Under the pieces are notes generated by a model, which saw only the letters and a program-made list of their open reading frames with translations, was not told the DNA's origin and made no database searches. DNA of 64,000 nt, from assembly GCF_030936135.1 (NCBI RefSeq), contig NC_082603.1:21666880-21730879 (forward strand). Reading direction: 5' to 3'. Source of the DNA: Gavia stellata. Lineage: Eukaryota > Chordata > Aves > Gaviiformes > Gaviidae. Below, in pieces: positions 1 to 12,800 of the stretch. Made by a program: the position numbers and the translations under genes. Position 1 is the stretch's first letter. The number at the start of each line of letters is the position of its first letter.

Positions 1-1095
1 TAGTGCAAAATTCTTTCTGTGACTGCTTGGTAGATGCTGTTTATAAAATATTCCTTGCCTAAAGTCATAATCTTACCTTAAAGCCTTTTGCTCTCCCTGA
101 CAAATTTATACTAAACTGGATTGTGGTTAATACACCTCAGGTTCTCTGTGTTGCTTTGCCTTCTTGTCTCTAGGGTTGGTTTATCCTTCATATTTGCCTT
201 TTCTAATGCAGCCACATAGTGGAGAACATCAACATTTCTTCTACGATAATCTCCCAAATCTCTTTCGTTCGTCAGTATGCTGCACATCTTTGTTATTTAG
301 TAGTGGTTTGTTTTTTTTTTTTTCCTGTTCTGGTTCACTGCTGCTAGACTTCATATTTTACATCATGTTCACTAAACTTTGTTTTCATTTACTGGCCTAG
401 ACATTTAAGAGATGCTGCTATCTCTGAAGCAGGTTGTGCAGCTCTTCATTACATAAGGCTGACAGCTAGTAAAATGTCAAACATTAAAATTAAGTTGTTT
501 TTACTGCTTTGGCAAACCTACCTAGATGCATTTTTCTGTATTTCCATCGCTTACCAGGAGCACGGTCTACATTTTAGTACATGAGTGATACAGAAACATC
601 TGCTACCTGAAGAGGTGAGGGGAGGCACATGCAGAGCCAGCTCCACCGGCCTATCCTTAAAGCGTCGCTTGGTATAAGCTAACTGCCACGTACCATTCAA
701 TTACATCTGATTGCAGAAGTTGTTCACTAGAAGTATGTGTATGCTAGAAAAATGTAGGCCTACATTTTGGTAAACATGTAAACAAGCAATAACAATAAAG
801 CTAGGCATGCTAACCGACACAAGGCATTGAGATTGACAGCTTGAATAAGTTTCAGACTCACACTGATACTCTGCTTTCACTCAAAACTCTGCTTCCAAAC
901 TGCTTTTTAAAGTGGAATCTCAGTCAGATTTTTTTATTGCTAGATTTAAGACAGTCTCTCTGACTGTGGTCTCACCTGGCACTGCTAAGAGTTTGCCAGT
1001 TACTGCCAGTAGTGGTGATAAACTTTTACACTGGTGCCGCTTGGTCAGTGAACCATCAAGGAATTATGAAAGTGCTTAACCTGATACATGGTAAA
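1..1095. other. Non-coding, unique-looking DNA
   Basis: AT-rich sequence with stops in all frames. A T-run near 309-321 is the only low-complexity patch. The 78-codon frame at 164-400 is leucine/phenylalanine-rich because of T-rich DNA and shows no domain, so I do not treat it as a gene. No repeat family recognised. Confidence 0.5.
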
Positions 1096-1099
1096 TTAG

Positions 1100-1170
1100 A
1101 AAGCCCTCCTAACTTCAGTGGGCCTCCCTACAATGCATAAAGATCAGCATGTGTGGGCGTCACTGAAAAT
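1100..1170 (+). repeat. Relic of ancient palindromic amniote repeat
   Basis: The stretch starts with 'aacttcagtgggcctcc' and continues with 'gcataaagatcagcatgtg'. This resembles, from memory, the widespread amniote repeat core in which 'gacttcagtggg' is followed by a 'cttaaagttaagcatgtgc'-like block. The copy is heavily diverged and short. The family name is not assigned, because I cannot compare it with a repeat library. Similar cores occur at about 17.0, 18.1, 41.3, 52.1 and 58.75 kb. Confidence 0.4.
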
Positions 1171-1968
1171 CCACACATTACCTGAGAATGGTCCAAAGAC
1201 AGGCAACGAGCTATGTGATAACTTATAGGGACTACAGCAAGAGTTCACATCCAGACTGTTGCTGGACAATATTTTGAATCCTGGAATAATATCTATCCTG
1301 GCTTTCAATGCCTGTAGTACAAAAAGATATCCAAATTTAACATAGCATTTCTGGACTTAAGTAGCCTTTAAGGAGTGCAGTGGGTGTCAGCTCCTGCACT
1401 ATTTCTGAGGTGAGAGTAAGGAGACTCTTCTGTTGCTTTAACTCTTGGTTTTCACAACAAGTTGGTTACTAAAGGGCTGGGGAGGCAGCTGGCTCTTTTC
1501 TATCTGCAGGTAATTTTGTGGAGCAGGGGGGAGGGTGCTAGCTTTCCCCAGCCACTGAGATTCTGCAAGGCAGCCTGGATGCTCGTGTTGCAAAGGAGTC
1601 CTCTCCCCTCTTTCTTCTCCCAATTCCTCCTCCCACTGTTGTACATTTTTCTTGCTCCATTGCACATGTTTTAAATACATCAACAGTTTATGGTATCACA
1701 GTACTTTCTTACTATCAGTATTGTAATGGTGATGGTCATCATGTATCCAGACATGAAAGAATGTAAATCAGAATATCCATTTTCCTTACCTTCTTATTCC
1801 CTTTTAAGATTTTTGAAACTACAGGCCACCGTTTATTACAACACAAAATGCAAAGATTCCTAACAATTGTAGTAGGACCATCCCATACTTCCACTTGTAA
1901 ACCTTACTGTTCCTCACCTACTGAATGTGAATGGCACTCAGCTAAGGACAAAAAACTATCACTAAGAC

Positions 1969-2003
1969 AAAATTGGACCTCAGTCCAATTTTAGGACTGA
2001 GGT
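1969..2003. other. Two overlapping, mutually exclusive hairpins
   Basis: AAAATTGGAC (1969-1978) is a perfect inverted repeat of GTCCAATTTT (1983-1992), with a 4-nt loop. The middle segment can instead pair to the right: ACCTCAGTCC (1977-1986) is a perfect inverted repeat of GGACTGAGGT (1994-2003), with a 7-nt loop. The two 10-bp stems share bases and cannot form together in one strand. No gene context explains this, and a local duplication/inversion event is the simplest origin. Confidence 0.7.
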
Positions 2004-2811
2004 TCTGTCCCTCTTCTAAATTCACAGTTTTTTGTTCACCTCTGTATTCATACAAAAAAGTCCAATTGCCTGAACGAGCTGAGCTGATAAAATGATAAGA
2101 AGAGATGGTCTCTAGATCGTCATGTTGCCATTCTGAAGTCATTTATGGATTTTGGCAGACAAAATACACAGGGAAGAAGCATAATTGAGGGCTGAAGTCT
2201 GATGGAGTGTTTTCATTTGGTTCTTTGTGATTTAAAGAGCTTTCCATTCTTGTTCCCCTTCTTCCCAGTCCAAAATGGTCTCTGGGACTTCAAGGGACTT
2301 ACAACCTGATGTGACAAGTTCCACATTCAATTAAAAAGAAATATTGACATGTGCAATCTCTGCTATGTGTGAAAATGTAGATTTAACAGTAAATAAGAAA
2401 ATGTGTTTAGTGTTGTAGGGGATTCTCTCTCTCTTTCTATCAGCTGCTTGGGAGATTGAAGGAGACTGTGAAAAGCAAGGAAAGCAAGCAAGACAAACAA
2501 ATGTTTCACAGTGCTCAAAGTCACAAGCAACTATGATGCCATGTTGAAAGTATTCCAGCCAGAAAGCCTTCCCCCGCCTTATTCTCCCAGCTGCATTTTC
2601 TCTTGTGAAGGAGTAGTTTACTCTACAAGTTATCAGAAAAGCAAACAAACAAGGAAGTTTACACAAAAATCAAGGGGAATGGAATGATAGGACAATGACA
2701 GAAAACAACAAAAGCAAGAAAATACACAGACAAATGTCAAATGCACCCTCTGGACCCTTCCATTTGTTTTACAACAGCTAATTTAAAAGATTCGCCCTTC
2801 CTTACTTTCAG

Positions 2812-2975
2812 GATGCCTCCTGCTGTGTTAAGGTTTGAAGGCATTCGATACTATTTGCTCTTAGTACCTGGTATGGATTTCACCAGCACTAATGGATGCA
2901 TATTACGTGTGGGAGAAGACCCTCTTCACAAAACTATTGTGGGCAGAGCAGGATATATCTGTGGCAGGGAAGCAG
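2812..2975 (+). CDS. Candidate internal exon, unknown product
   Basis: A pyrimidine-rich acceptor (cccttccttactttcag) ends at 2811 and a good donor (AGCAG|GTATGT) follows 2975. The 164 nt between them is open in only one of three frames and would encode about 54 residues, including RFEGIRYYLLLVPG, ILRVGEDP and VGRAGYICGREA. I do not recognise the protein and see no domain. No neighbouring exon could be matched to it, so phase compatibility cannot be tested. An open frame of this length with plausible splice sites can arise by chance in 64 kb, so this is a candidate only. It could equally be a non-coding RNA exon. Confidence 0.2.
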
Positions 2976-3252
2976 GTATGTTGACCTGCTGCAAAAATCT
3001 ATGATCCTGTTTTTAAGACTCAATTTTACCACAAAATTCCTGCACAAAGCTGGATAATATACTTCATCTTTTTCTACTTAAGCTCCCCATCTCTGAAACA
3101 GCAAGATAATATATTTGCTTGTTCTTTGTGGGTGAGATTTTCAATATCACTGAGAGTTAGCTTGAAACAGAGGGTAAAATCTCTCTGGATTTCAGCAGGA
3201 GGTTATTATTTGTATGCTTTCATTTGTATGCTTGGGTTTTCCCCAACTGCCT

Positions 3253-3374
3253 GTCTAGATCATAAGTGCTTTGGGTCAGAGACTGTATTTCAGTGTATAT
3301 GTTAACCACAATTCACACAGCAGAGCTCTGATTTTGGACGGACACTCCAAATGCCAATGAATAACAGTAATTGA
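3253..3374 (+). repeat. L2/MIR-like ancient retroposon 3' tail
   Basis: The order of blocks 'ctagatcataagtgctttgg', 'agagactgtattt', 'cacacagcagagctctgat' and a terminal 'aatgaataacagtaat' parallels the 3' tail of old L2-type retroposons in amniotes (a 'gattgtaagctcttt.ggcagggactgt' block, then a 'gcctagcacaatggggccct' block, then AATA-type repeats). The match is from memory and diverged. A second copy of the same tail type lies at about 17963-18032, which supports a repeat origin. Confidence 0.5.
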
Positions 3375-3379
3375 GGGGG

Positions 3380-6300
3380 GAGTGTGGGCTACTACCTTTC
3401 AGCCAAGAACATGGGGTGCTTGGTTGGGTTGAATCTGAATCAAATTCAGATAAATTCAGCCCTGGATTCTTTTCTTTCATTTGTTTCAGACAGGAATCCA
3501 CATGCAAGCATTGACTAGGCAGATTCCTCTACTGTTTTCTGAATAGTAGTGTGGAAAATGGGCACAGCTTTGTGCATGAAGAAAATTAATGGGTTTGGGA
3601 TGTTATTTTCAAATTGTTGTAAAGTTTGTCATAACAACACTTCTTTTATAATTTCTTTGATAGCTCAGGAATATTGCTTTCCTTCTTTAATGAAAGGTCA
3701 CACAACTACATACCATCTCTTAAAATCAGTGAATGCATAATGGCTTCTGCTGTTCTAACAGGAATCATTAAACAAATTCATAAATCAATGAAGCACACCG
3801 ATGCATTACTTTAATTATCATTTCTGTTCAGATGGTTGGTTTATGTAATGTAATTGTTTACTATGTATGAGTATTACACTAGAGAAGCTTGGCTGGATCT
3901 TCATTTCAAAATCTATTCTAATTTCTTAAGCATTTCTATGAAATTAACAAACAATAGTCTATGGAGTAGACTGAAGAAATTCAGTTAAAGGAAAAATACA
4001 TCATCCTCCCCTCCCCTTTTGGTGTTTGTTATGAGATAATTTTAAACATTCCTGTCATTCTGTGTGTTTTCTTAGAGATGAACGCTATCCTTAGATTTGT
4101 CAGTTAAACCTCCGTAACAGTTTTTAGGTATTACGAAGCATTACATGTCATTAGGTAGACAGCATTTGAGCTGCGCAGTTGGCTTCAACAGTACTATGCT
4201 GAAGATATTAGACATGACCAAACAGAAAATGATAGACATTAATAGCATGAAGAGCGATGACTTTTTTTTTTTAAATACAAGGAATAATGTGTTAAGATGA
4301 AATATTATAAAATTCATTTTCTTGAAATAATATTTTTCGTAGCAGGCTCGTACAGAATAGGTAAGTGTTTAACAATCATGATTTATGCCTCTTGCAAAAT
4401 CAAGGGCTTGTCTCAGAAATAATGAGATTAAAACCCCTTCAACAGCTATAATTCAGATTCTTATTTATTTATTGTGTTTTTAGCTTTTGGCTTTTGTGGT
4501 TTTGCTGAGAAATGAAACTCCCATAATCTGATAACCTTAGGCACTGGGGTTTTCAGAATAAAATAAAACTAAGAACATCATAAAGTCCCTGTGATGGGAT
4601 TTACAAGAGCCCAGTGGCCTGGATGAAGTTAACTCAAGCAGCAAATTAGGGCCCTGCTCAGGGCATTGAACAGCAGGAAGTGAGGATATTCCTTGGCCAA
4701 ACAGACTTCGAGAGATCTGAGTCGAAGACCAGGATTTCAGGGGAGCATAAAGGGGAACTCTGGGCTGGAAGACAGAGACTGAGAAAGGCTGTACACATAC
4801 AGTGTTGAGAAAGGAATGTATTACGTGAACAGATCACCTGGCTGAGAATGAGCTTTGCATTTATCCCTGAAGACAGTATCAGCACAAGTCTTTTATATCC
4901 CTGTAGTCTCTCAAATTGGCTACAGTAGGACGTTTGTGATTTACAGGCCTTCAAAACTGAATGAATTGGAAAGAATCTGCAATTTTTCTCACCACATATC
5001 TTATAATCTATATATTCCTCTCATGTCCAGGCATGAGAATGCATATTTCTGTCCCATGGTTTTCTGAATAAAGAGTAAAAGGTCTTTTGTTTATATGTAT
5101 TACATACAAGATGTTTAAATGAGATATGCTATCTAAGTTTCTCATTAATGTTAACATGAGCTACATGTATATATCAGATGCAGGTCCCCTGAAGTGCATA
5201 TCTGCCAATATGCTGTACAATCTATCATGGGATCTGAAGCTAATAAGTAGGTAATAGGACCATCATATAAGCTTTGCTTATTTACAACAGTTATTAAAGT
5301 AATTCAAAAGCAGGACTGAGGACAAGAAAAATATATTAAACCCTATTTCTTCATAAATGAAAAAAGGCTGCTGTAGAAGATGACCAGAACAATAAAATGC
5401 CATGTTTAATTCACCTCAGGGTTAGCTCTACCAAAGTCAGTGGAGTTTCATCACAAATTAGCATGGTTTATTGTATTGAAATTCTGTGGATCTTGCAGCT
5501 TCAGGAATGCATTGTATAGTATTTAAAGAGTCACATTTTAAAATAATAGACAATATTTTAGAAATGGGTGACAGAAAATTATTAGCAAAGTTTTTGGAAA
5601 GAGTAAGTTGTTGAGCTGTTACAACTACTGTACCCAGATATCCTTGGTGTAATCTGCAAATTAAATTATTTTTGTTTTCTACATCCTTTGTATAGTATGA
5701 CATTTCAAAGAAAGATTTAATTTTGTTACAAAACCCCTCAATAATAATTCATCAATGTTAGTAATGCGTTTTTCCCAAGGTCTTAAAAACTTCCACTGTT
5801 CCACATATGTAGTATGTTCTCCTACTAGAAGCATGTTGCTTCATAGATTGAATTATACTATTGTATAGGCTTGAAAACTCAAGGTAGTCTCTAAAGGTTA
5901 GAATTTGTCTTAAAGAACAACCATTAGCACAAGCTGGTACATGAGCTGTCCCTCTTGAATCTCAGCAGGTCTTACCGTTTAGCAGTCTTTTGTTGAACTT
6001 CTCTACTTTCTTCTCATTGCTGGAGTATAACTTTTGTGCTGGTCTGTATCAGAAACTAGCTGAGGTGCCCCCACACATGATAATAGGAAAAGCAGAAAAC
6101 TGACATTCTGCCATACTAACAGGCTTCTGATCCAAAATGTGAATGACTGGTATTAGACAATTTCTTTGTCTACTTGAAACTTTTGAAGGAGTGTAAAGGA
6201 GTTCTTACAATTTTTACTCATTTGTGGAAATCTGTAATCAAAATCACAATGAGCTGCTGAAGGGCTTCATATAATCTTATTTCAGAAACATGTTAGCATT

Positions 6301-7080
6301 AACTGTACATTGTTAGCATTATGAAAGGTATCTTTTCAGCAGATAGTAGATCGTATATATCAAGGTACTTGGGACCAAAATAAGATAATGTACCACTTGA
6401 GCCCTAATGCTTCAGAAAGGGAAAGGGAGTTGTTTGTATATTTAATTATGCCTGGTTTCACTGTGCATTATTCTAAATTACTGTTCCACAACAACTTTCT
6501 CTGAGAAGTATCTAGATACATTTGTGCCTCCAGAAAAATACCTGGCATCAATCCCGTTCTCTTTTGTCTTGATTTAAGATTGTATGGTGTGTCTCTCGGC
6601 AACAGCTCAGACCTCTTTTCCCTTGTAGGGACAACTTCAATGAGTGGTTTTGGGAAGGATATGTTTGTAAGGCAGAGGGATTTCAAATTGCTTAGTGAAA
6701 CACACAGCAAAAGCCATCTTATGAAAGACGATGTTATGAAACAAATGAGAACAAAAGTACAAATAGGAGAGATCATTGTCAATATTGCATTTTCAAGTGA
6801 CTTTTTTGGTTATAAATCATTTACTGACATCAAATGTCAACAGAATCCATTCATAGATCCAACTTAGATACAAAATGCTTAGGACTTGAAAGGAGTTAAA
6901 AACTCATTACAACTGTCATAAACACATTTATTCATGTAACGTGACTTTCTTCAGATTAAGCAGTTCACTGTTTATTCTTGATCTTTATACCAGTTTCATT
7001 AGCAGAGGTGGGTGTGGCCACAGAAAAATGTGGCCTTGTATCATAAATTATCTATCTGGCTTTATGTGCAGCAGTTGCAA
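3380..7080. other. Non-coding, unique-looking DNA
   Basis: No coding exon or dated repeat recognised. Small features: an imperfect duplication of 'tgttagcatta' around 6292-6320, a 10-T run near 4263, and a possible weak relic of the 'cagtggagtttc' repeat core near 5438. A good acceptor (cctcttttcccttgtag, ending 6628) precedes an open stretch at 6629-6864, but no convincing donor follows. Confidence 0.45.
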
Positions 7081-7150
7081 TGAGTTTTTTGGGGGTTTTT
7101 TTGTTGTTATTGTTGTTGGTGTGGGGTTTTGGTTTGGTTTTTTTTTTTTA
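7081..7150. repeat. G/T-rich low-complexity tract
   Basis: Irregular GTTTT/GTT/GGTTT tract ending in a run of T. It contains G-runs (ggggg, gggg) separated by T and has no regular unit. A similar but shorter GTTT-rich patch lies at about 9843-9878. The complementary strand is AAAC-rich, which would fit a degraded retroposon tail, but no adjoining body is visible. Confidence 0.6.
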
Positions 7151-7282
7151 ATATGGTAATCTATTGAACATTGTGAATGTGCTCAGCCTTGTACTTTACA
7201 CTGATGAAGGCTGCCCCACAGGACTTCTGTTCTTAGATAGTGCAGTTCAGGCACACAGAATTTAGCCCGCTGATTTACTGTG

Positions 7283-7492
7283 TCAGAACAGATTTTCCCC
7301 CTTCCTTTGCCCTGTCAGACTGTAGTTCTTTGTGTTCTGGTAGAGGCAGCTTCTCTCAATGAACCGGTCAGTGACATCGCCATCCTCTGCAATGTTTCCG
7401 CAGCTCCCTGTAGAGTCTAACACTGAACCAAAGCGGGGAGAGAAGTACACATTATCCATATTATTGCCCATAATTATGGTTCTGTATAATTA
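7283..7492 (-). CDS. Candidate exon or exon fossil, unknown product
   Basis: The minus-strand frame starting at ATG 7471 runs 62 codons and reads more like coding DNA than its surroundings: mixed, mostly C/G-ending codons, few A/T homopolymers, and residues such as SPRFGSVLDSTGSCGN and EDGDVTDRFIERSCLYQN. A possible acceptor on the minus strand (tttaattatacag) lies just upstream of ATAATTATGGGC. No good donor is seen before the stop, so it would have to be a terminal exon, a broken exon or chance. The product is not recognised. An overlapping minus-strand frame (7461-7661) is offset and could be a frameshifted upstream part, but I see no homology to support that. Confidence 0.15.
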
Positions 7493-7499
7493 AATAGCC

Positions 7500-10400
7500 A
7501 TGATCCTGGAGAAGAAAATGACAGTATGGCCAATCCTTAGGGAGTGCACTACTGAAGGAAGACTGTGCGCTGGAATGGTGTGGTCTATATGGCACACATA
7601 TCACAGCCGAGGACCTACGTTTTGGAGAGTTTTCTTCACACTGTTTTCGAAACAGGTCCATTCCCTAAGGGCAAAGCCTGCTGTCCAGATGGAAAATAGT
7701 GAGGTAACAGGGCTTCAACTACAGACCAAACAGCCAAATGTCTTCACCAAAGCTACCCTGATTTATTTATTTTTACAAGGTTTTGATTCATTTTGTTTGA
7801 GCGAAATGGCTGCTATTTCTGCCTTTGCTCAGTTTGAACATGTTTTAATAGAGGATTAGTCTTCTTAGGCAGGTGCAAGGAAAGTGCTTACAGGATACGA
7901 CAGTGAAAAGAACCGGCCGGTAGGGAAAAAACCTCAACATGTTGTGGTATAATGAGCCCATTTAAACAGAAGTGAATGTTTGACATTTACATTTCCCTGT
8001 CTCTTGTACAAGGCCAGAACAATGTTCTGAAAATATAAAAGTGGTGGAAAATATCTTGCTTAAAAAAAAAAAAAAAAAATCCCTTTAATTTATTAAGGCT
8101 CCAGCCCTGACAGCTTGTCACGGGAAAAATTGGGTGCACTCCATCCCTAGGGACAACTCTGTTCTCAGTTGTTCCACGGATCAGCTCTGGTGTCACTTTG
8201 GAGAAAAGACACCTGCTCCTTTCTCAGCCAGTGATGACACAATCAGCAGTATTTAAAAATTAACAAAAATCAAAAGAAAGGAAAAAAATGAAAGTAAAAT
8301 TGATGAAAATTAGAGACTGGGGATAGGAAAATTACAAGAGAGGGAAAAAATTAATAAAGGCTATATTATTTACTCTAACTTTCTAAAGCCATGAGTAATG
8401 CATAATTTAAATATGTTTAATTAATTAATCCAGTAAATGGATACCTAGCAATTTCAAGGAGCTAGCAAATAAGCTAAAATAGATTACATTATCAGAATAG
8501 GTAGAGAGCGTGCCCAATAATATCAGAGCTAATTTATCTGTTAAATAACACATCATTGTTCCACTTCAAATTCCTCCTTAAAAGCTCTTTGCTCTGTTGC
8601 ACCTGTGAATGGTAAGGCTTACAGTTTGCAAAGAATACTGCTTGTTATGTTGGCAAATTTTGTCTCATTGTCTCCTGTTTTGTACTATTTGTACTATCTT
8701 GCACTTACCTGTAGCACAGGAATTTTTCCCATATGTTTAGAAGGAGTTTAGCATGGTAGGATTCTATTAAGAACAAAGGGTTGTAGACAGCACACTAATA
8801 CTGCTAATAAATTAATAACAAGAATGGCATTGAGTAGTTCATACTTCGGTTTAGTTCTTGAAAGTCATGGTCATAATTAAAGATACATTTTCTGGTTAGT
8901 TTTCTAAGAAAAGTCAAGCATAAGAGAGACTTTTCACCTCTATGGTAAATATGATCTGTAATATTTTTCCTTGTCTTAACATTTTTTAGGAAATGGATGA
9001 ATACATAAAAAAGAAAGAACAACGAAAATGAAAGAGTTGATACCTATATGAAAAAAACTATTTAGATGGAACAAAAGCTGGTCTGGGTGTCTGCCAAAAC
9101 TCATATCCAACACGAATCCCTTTAGGCTCAGCTAAACTTGGTTTTGATGATGGAGGGAGACACAGGACAAAAAAAGAAGGAATACAGCCATAGCAACACA
9201 GTTTTGTGCAGCAGAAGTGATCTAGGCACTTGTACAGGAACAGATTGTGTTGTGGTGAGAACTGTAGTGAATGAGAGTGAAAGTGAGGAAGTCTGCATAA
9301 GGATGCTTTTTGACCTGCTTATGAACCAAAATACAATAAATGAATAATAAAATGACAAAGGAAAGTTTTACATCAAAAACCAGTGGAAGGTAGGAAAACA
9401 GTGAAGACTTCATAAAGAAACCTGATCCCATCTGCCTCTCTCCCAGAAAGATTAAGATAAATTCATAAGTGATTTTGATCCTTCTATAAAGTCTTAAACC
9501 TTCTTAATATAACCCAGAACCAATCTTGGCTTAAATTCAAAAGGCCAATGTGTATTTTGCAATTGCTTACATCTGAATACCTCATTAGTATGTTGAAATT
9601 GTCACTCAAATGGCTGTTTTAGTTGCCTAAGTGCTGATTTAATAGACCGAATGCAAGATTGGCAGTATTGTTAAAGCACCCATGTTTGAAAATTGAGTGC
9701 TGACTTTGAATTATATGTGACTATATTTGTACCACTGTTCAGTGAAAACAAGCCTTCTATCTATATCCATCATGGCAATTCTCACATCAAAACCTGAGGT
9801 ACTGTACACAATCAACCTATCAGATGCTACACTGCATGCAGGTTTTGTGTTTGTTTTTTGTTTGTTTGGGTTTTTTTAAACTCATTTTACAGGAAAGCAC
9901 CACACATTGTTTCAATTTTAACTCTTTTTTTATAATTAAGACTTCAGTTCTTGAATATAATAGCTGATGTGAGTTTGAAGGAAAGAGGCCAGAGAACAGC
10001 CCTGTAGTTAGCAGAAGTAGCAAGACTGGAAGCTTAAAAGGTGCAGAAAGGAAGAACAAAGGAAAGAAGAGCCAAGGGTACCCTGAGTAGCACCCTTGCT
10101 GATGACAAGTGGATTATGACTAATGAAAAGCTGTTAGACAGGTACCTTCCTTTGAATCCACATTCTATGTATAGGAAACTATTTAAAAGGCAGATTTTTA
10201 GGTGAAAATCTCTCTCTTAAACATTGAACATGGAATTGACCAGTCTGGGATTTTTGGCTAGGCTGGGTCACTAAATATTGAAAGATACGCTGCAAATTAA
10301 AAAAAAAAACACCACAGCAACAAGATGCAACAAAAACCTCAAGACCTCTTCTATTATAAGAAACTCATCTGATATTACCAGATAAAGTTGTTTGAAAATA

Positions 10401-12760
10401 CAGATGAATTTGAATGTGTAACATCCCTTTAAACTGAAAGTTAACTCATTTGGTTAATAAATGGTTTATCCTTGTAAGAGTTTTATGGTACTGTGGGACA
10501 GCTTTGTGGAACAGAAGGAACCTTCTTCTCTGTAGCTTTTCTGTTATTATTAACTGCAAGCACACATAAAAGGTGCTATGTTTGCAAAATATTATTATTC
10601 AAACCTATCAATGCTAAAATTCCTTTTTAGCTAATCCTCCCTCACAGCTTGAAACACACTGGCAGTTCTTGAAGTACTGGTGTTTTGTCCAGACAAGCTC
10701 TGGCATAATTCCAACAATGATTCTGACCCTTAAAAGGCTTGGGACTTCAGTTAAGGCCAGTCAATCACACCGAACCGTGACAGATCTGTGGTGTGGGCAA
10801 ATACCACGGAAAGGCTATGATGCTGCTCTCACACTCATTTTAACCTACTCCTCTGACAAGTCTTGAATCGGGTTTACAGGGCAGTATCACTATTTTTTTA
10901 GGGATAAAAAAATGTATGGTTTATTATTGTATAAGGATGCACGATATGAAAGTGCCTTCAAAAAGTAAACATATATTTCTCCACATGAACCACAATCACA
11001 GTGGGATGCACAAGCAGATTATTTGAGTGGCCAAACATGTGCATGCAAAATCGGAAGGAATTGTTGAAAATACACATGTTCTTCAATGAGATATTTTTAT
11101 TTTTTAAAATGTTAGTGCCTATTACATGCAAACTGTTTTGCATTTTTACACTTAGCAAATGTCAATAACTCCATGGCATGTAAAAGGGCACTGCTACTAT
11201 GGCAGTTATTGGAATTCTATACTTTGTCAAATATATTTACCTCTTAATTCAATAATCTTTAAAAGCAATACTCATTGTGGTTTACAGTATGACACCTGAC
11301 CTTTTGTTAATGTCAAATACCATTTTACTTTAGCATGGAAAATTATTATATTTCTATAAATATAATCATTATTCTTGGAAAAAATATATTAAAGAAATAG
11401 AATAGGAAATTGATCAGCTAATCAATTATTTCACATGACAGTGATTTTATGTATTATTGTTGACATTTCTGTGAGTACCCTAAACAGGCCCATGGTATAA
11501 AAGAAAACAGCAACTGGCAGTCAAAACTCTGCCTGTAATACTGGTCTGTTAGCTGAGAGTAGATAAAAAACAAAATTCTGTTGTGCTGTTTGGCAAGAAG
11601 AATGTAGCATTAAGTTGTTTTTCCAGCCAAGCTAGATAAAATCTCTGGCAAAGGTTATACAATATGTGGTTTGGAACTTTTCTTAAAGGTAGCAAAGTTA
11701 AGTACAATTTACAAAATACCTATTTAGTTGTGATAGATATCTCCAGTTCTGCCTTAAAAGCAAGCTAGCAGCAGGGGAGATAAAGAATTCAGTTCCACAT
11801 CATTAGGAGATACAGAATTTTTTTGCTGCATTAAGCAAATATACTTGCCACTGAATGAAACATATCAGTTTAACTTGAATCTGTTGCTTGACCAGTGTAT
11901 TCATGTACATTATCTATCAATATATGCTTTTCTTCTCATGTTGACAGGATAAATCACATCATTGATTCATGTAGGCATTTGTGTTAGAGGAAGAGTGTGA
12001 GTTAAAAAAGGACTCTGAAAATATGTGTATCTTTTACTTCTCTCTAGATATGTAAATATAGGAAGAGATGCATTCCTACCAAGCAGCTGGATTGTACTGA
12101 ACAATCTTGCATGGAGAGGTGTATTGTCCTTTCAGTTGGGATAGACCAAAGCAGAATTTTGCGCTGTGGAAGAAAAGCAATGTACCTTCTTTTTGTTTAT
12201 CATGTGCCTCCAATGGTGCTGCATGTGCCAGAAAATTATTCTTTAAATAGCAACCTTCTTCACCTTCCATACTTGACATTGACATTGTTTTCTTTATGAG
12301 GTAAAGTGTAGAAAGATGCAACATAGTCTTAGCGTGGCTTAGCAAGAGAGTAGTACCAGATTTAGACTTTGTTTATGACATAGTTCTTCTATGAATATGC
12401 AAGCAAAAATCAAAAGACTCTCCAGCTTGCAAAAAAGAATTCATTATGAAACCCCACAACAAAACTAATGGGAACTTTAACAATTCCTGATTCAAACATT
12501 ATACTAGAGGGCAAAAGAGTAGCAGAGATGAATCAGTTGCCTTACTAATGTATGAAATAATGGAGTCATCAGCTGCATTCATGAGTATGGAGAACATGAA
12601 ATTATTTTGGAATATTTATGTGGACATTTTAGGTTCTCCAGCTTTCTGCATGTTATTTATAAGGAGAAAGATGGGTTAAAAACTGGGAGTCAGAATACGG
12701 CTATTTGAAAGGGACTTTCACCTCCAGAAGTCTCTTCGCTAAAGATAATAGAAGACTCAA
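7500..12760. other. Non-coding, unique-looking DNA
   Basis: No recognisable gene or young repeat. Contains an A18 run at 8062-8079 and several AT-rich patches. A perfect minus-strand splice-donor match (CAG|GTAAGT) has its exon boundary at 8709 and its intron running down from 8708, but about one such 9-mer is expected by chance on the two strands of 64 kb, and no matching open exon is evident. Confidence 0.45.
8062..8079. repeat. Poly(A) run, 18 bp
   Basis: Uninterrupted run of 18 A. No retroposon body could be recognised directly upstream, so it is recorded as a homopolymer only. Confidence 0.9.
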
Positions 12761-12764
12761 CCAC

Positions 12765-12800
12765 CTAGACAGTAATTTTTAAAAATGAACCACTGTCTAG
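12765..12800. other. Hairpin with nested palindrome
   Basis: CTAGACAGT (12765-12773) pairs perfectly with ACTGTCTAG (12792-12800). The 18-nt loop itself contains the 12-bp palindrome ATTTTTAAAAAT (12775-12786). No functional context is visible. Confidence 0.65.

Noticed and set aside
8690..8790. Perfect minus-strand donor CAG|GTAAGT with the exon boundary at 8709
   Set aside because: About 0.5 matches to this 9-mer are expected by chance on both strands of 64 kb, and no open upstream exon is seen.
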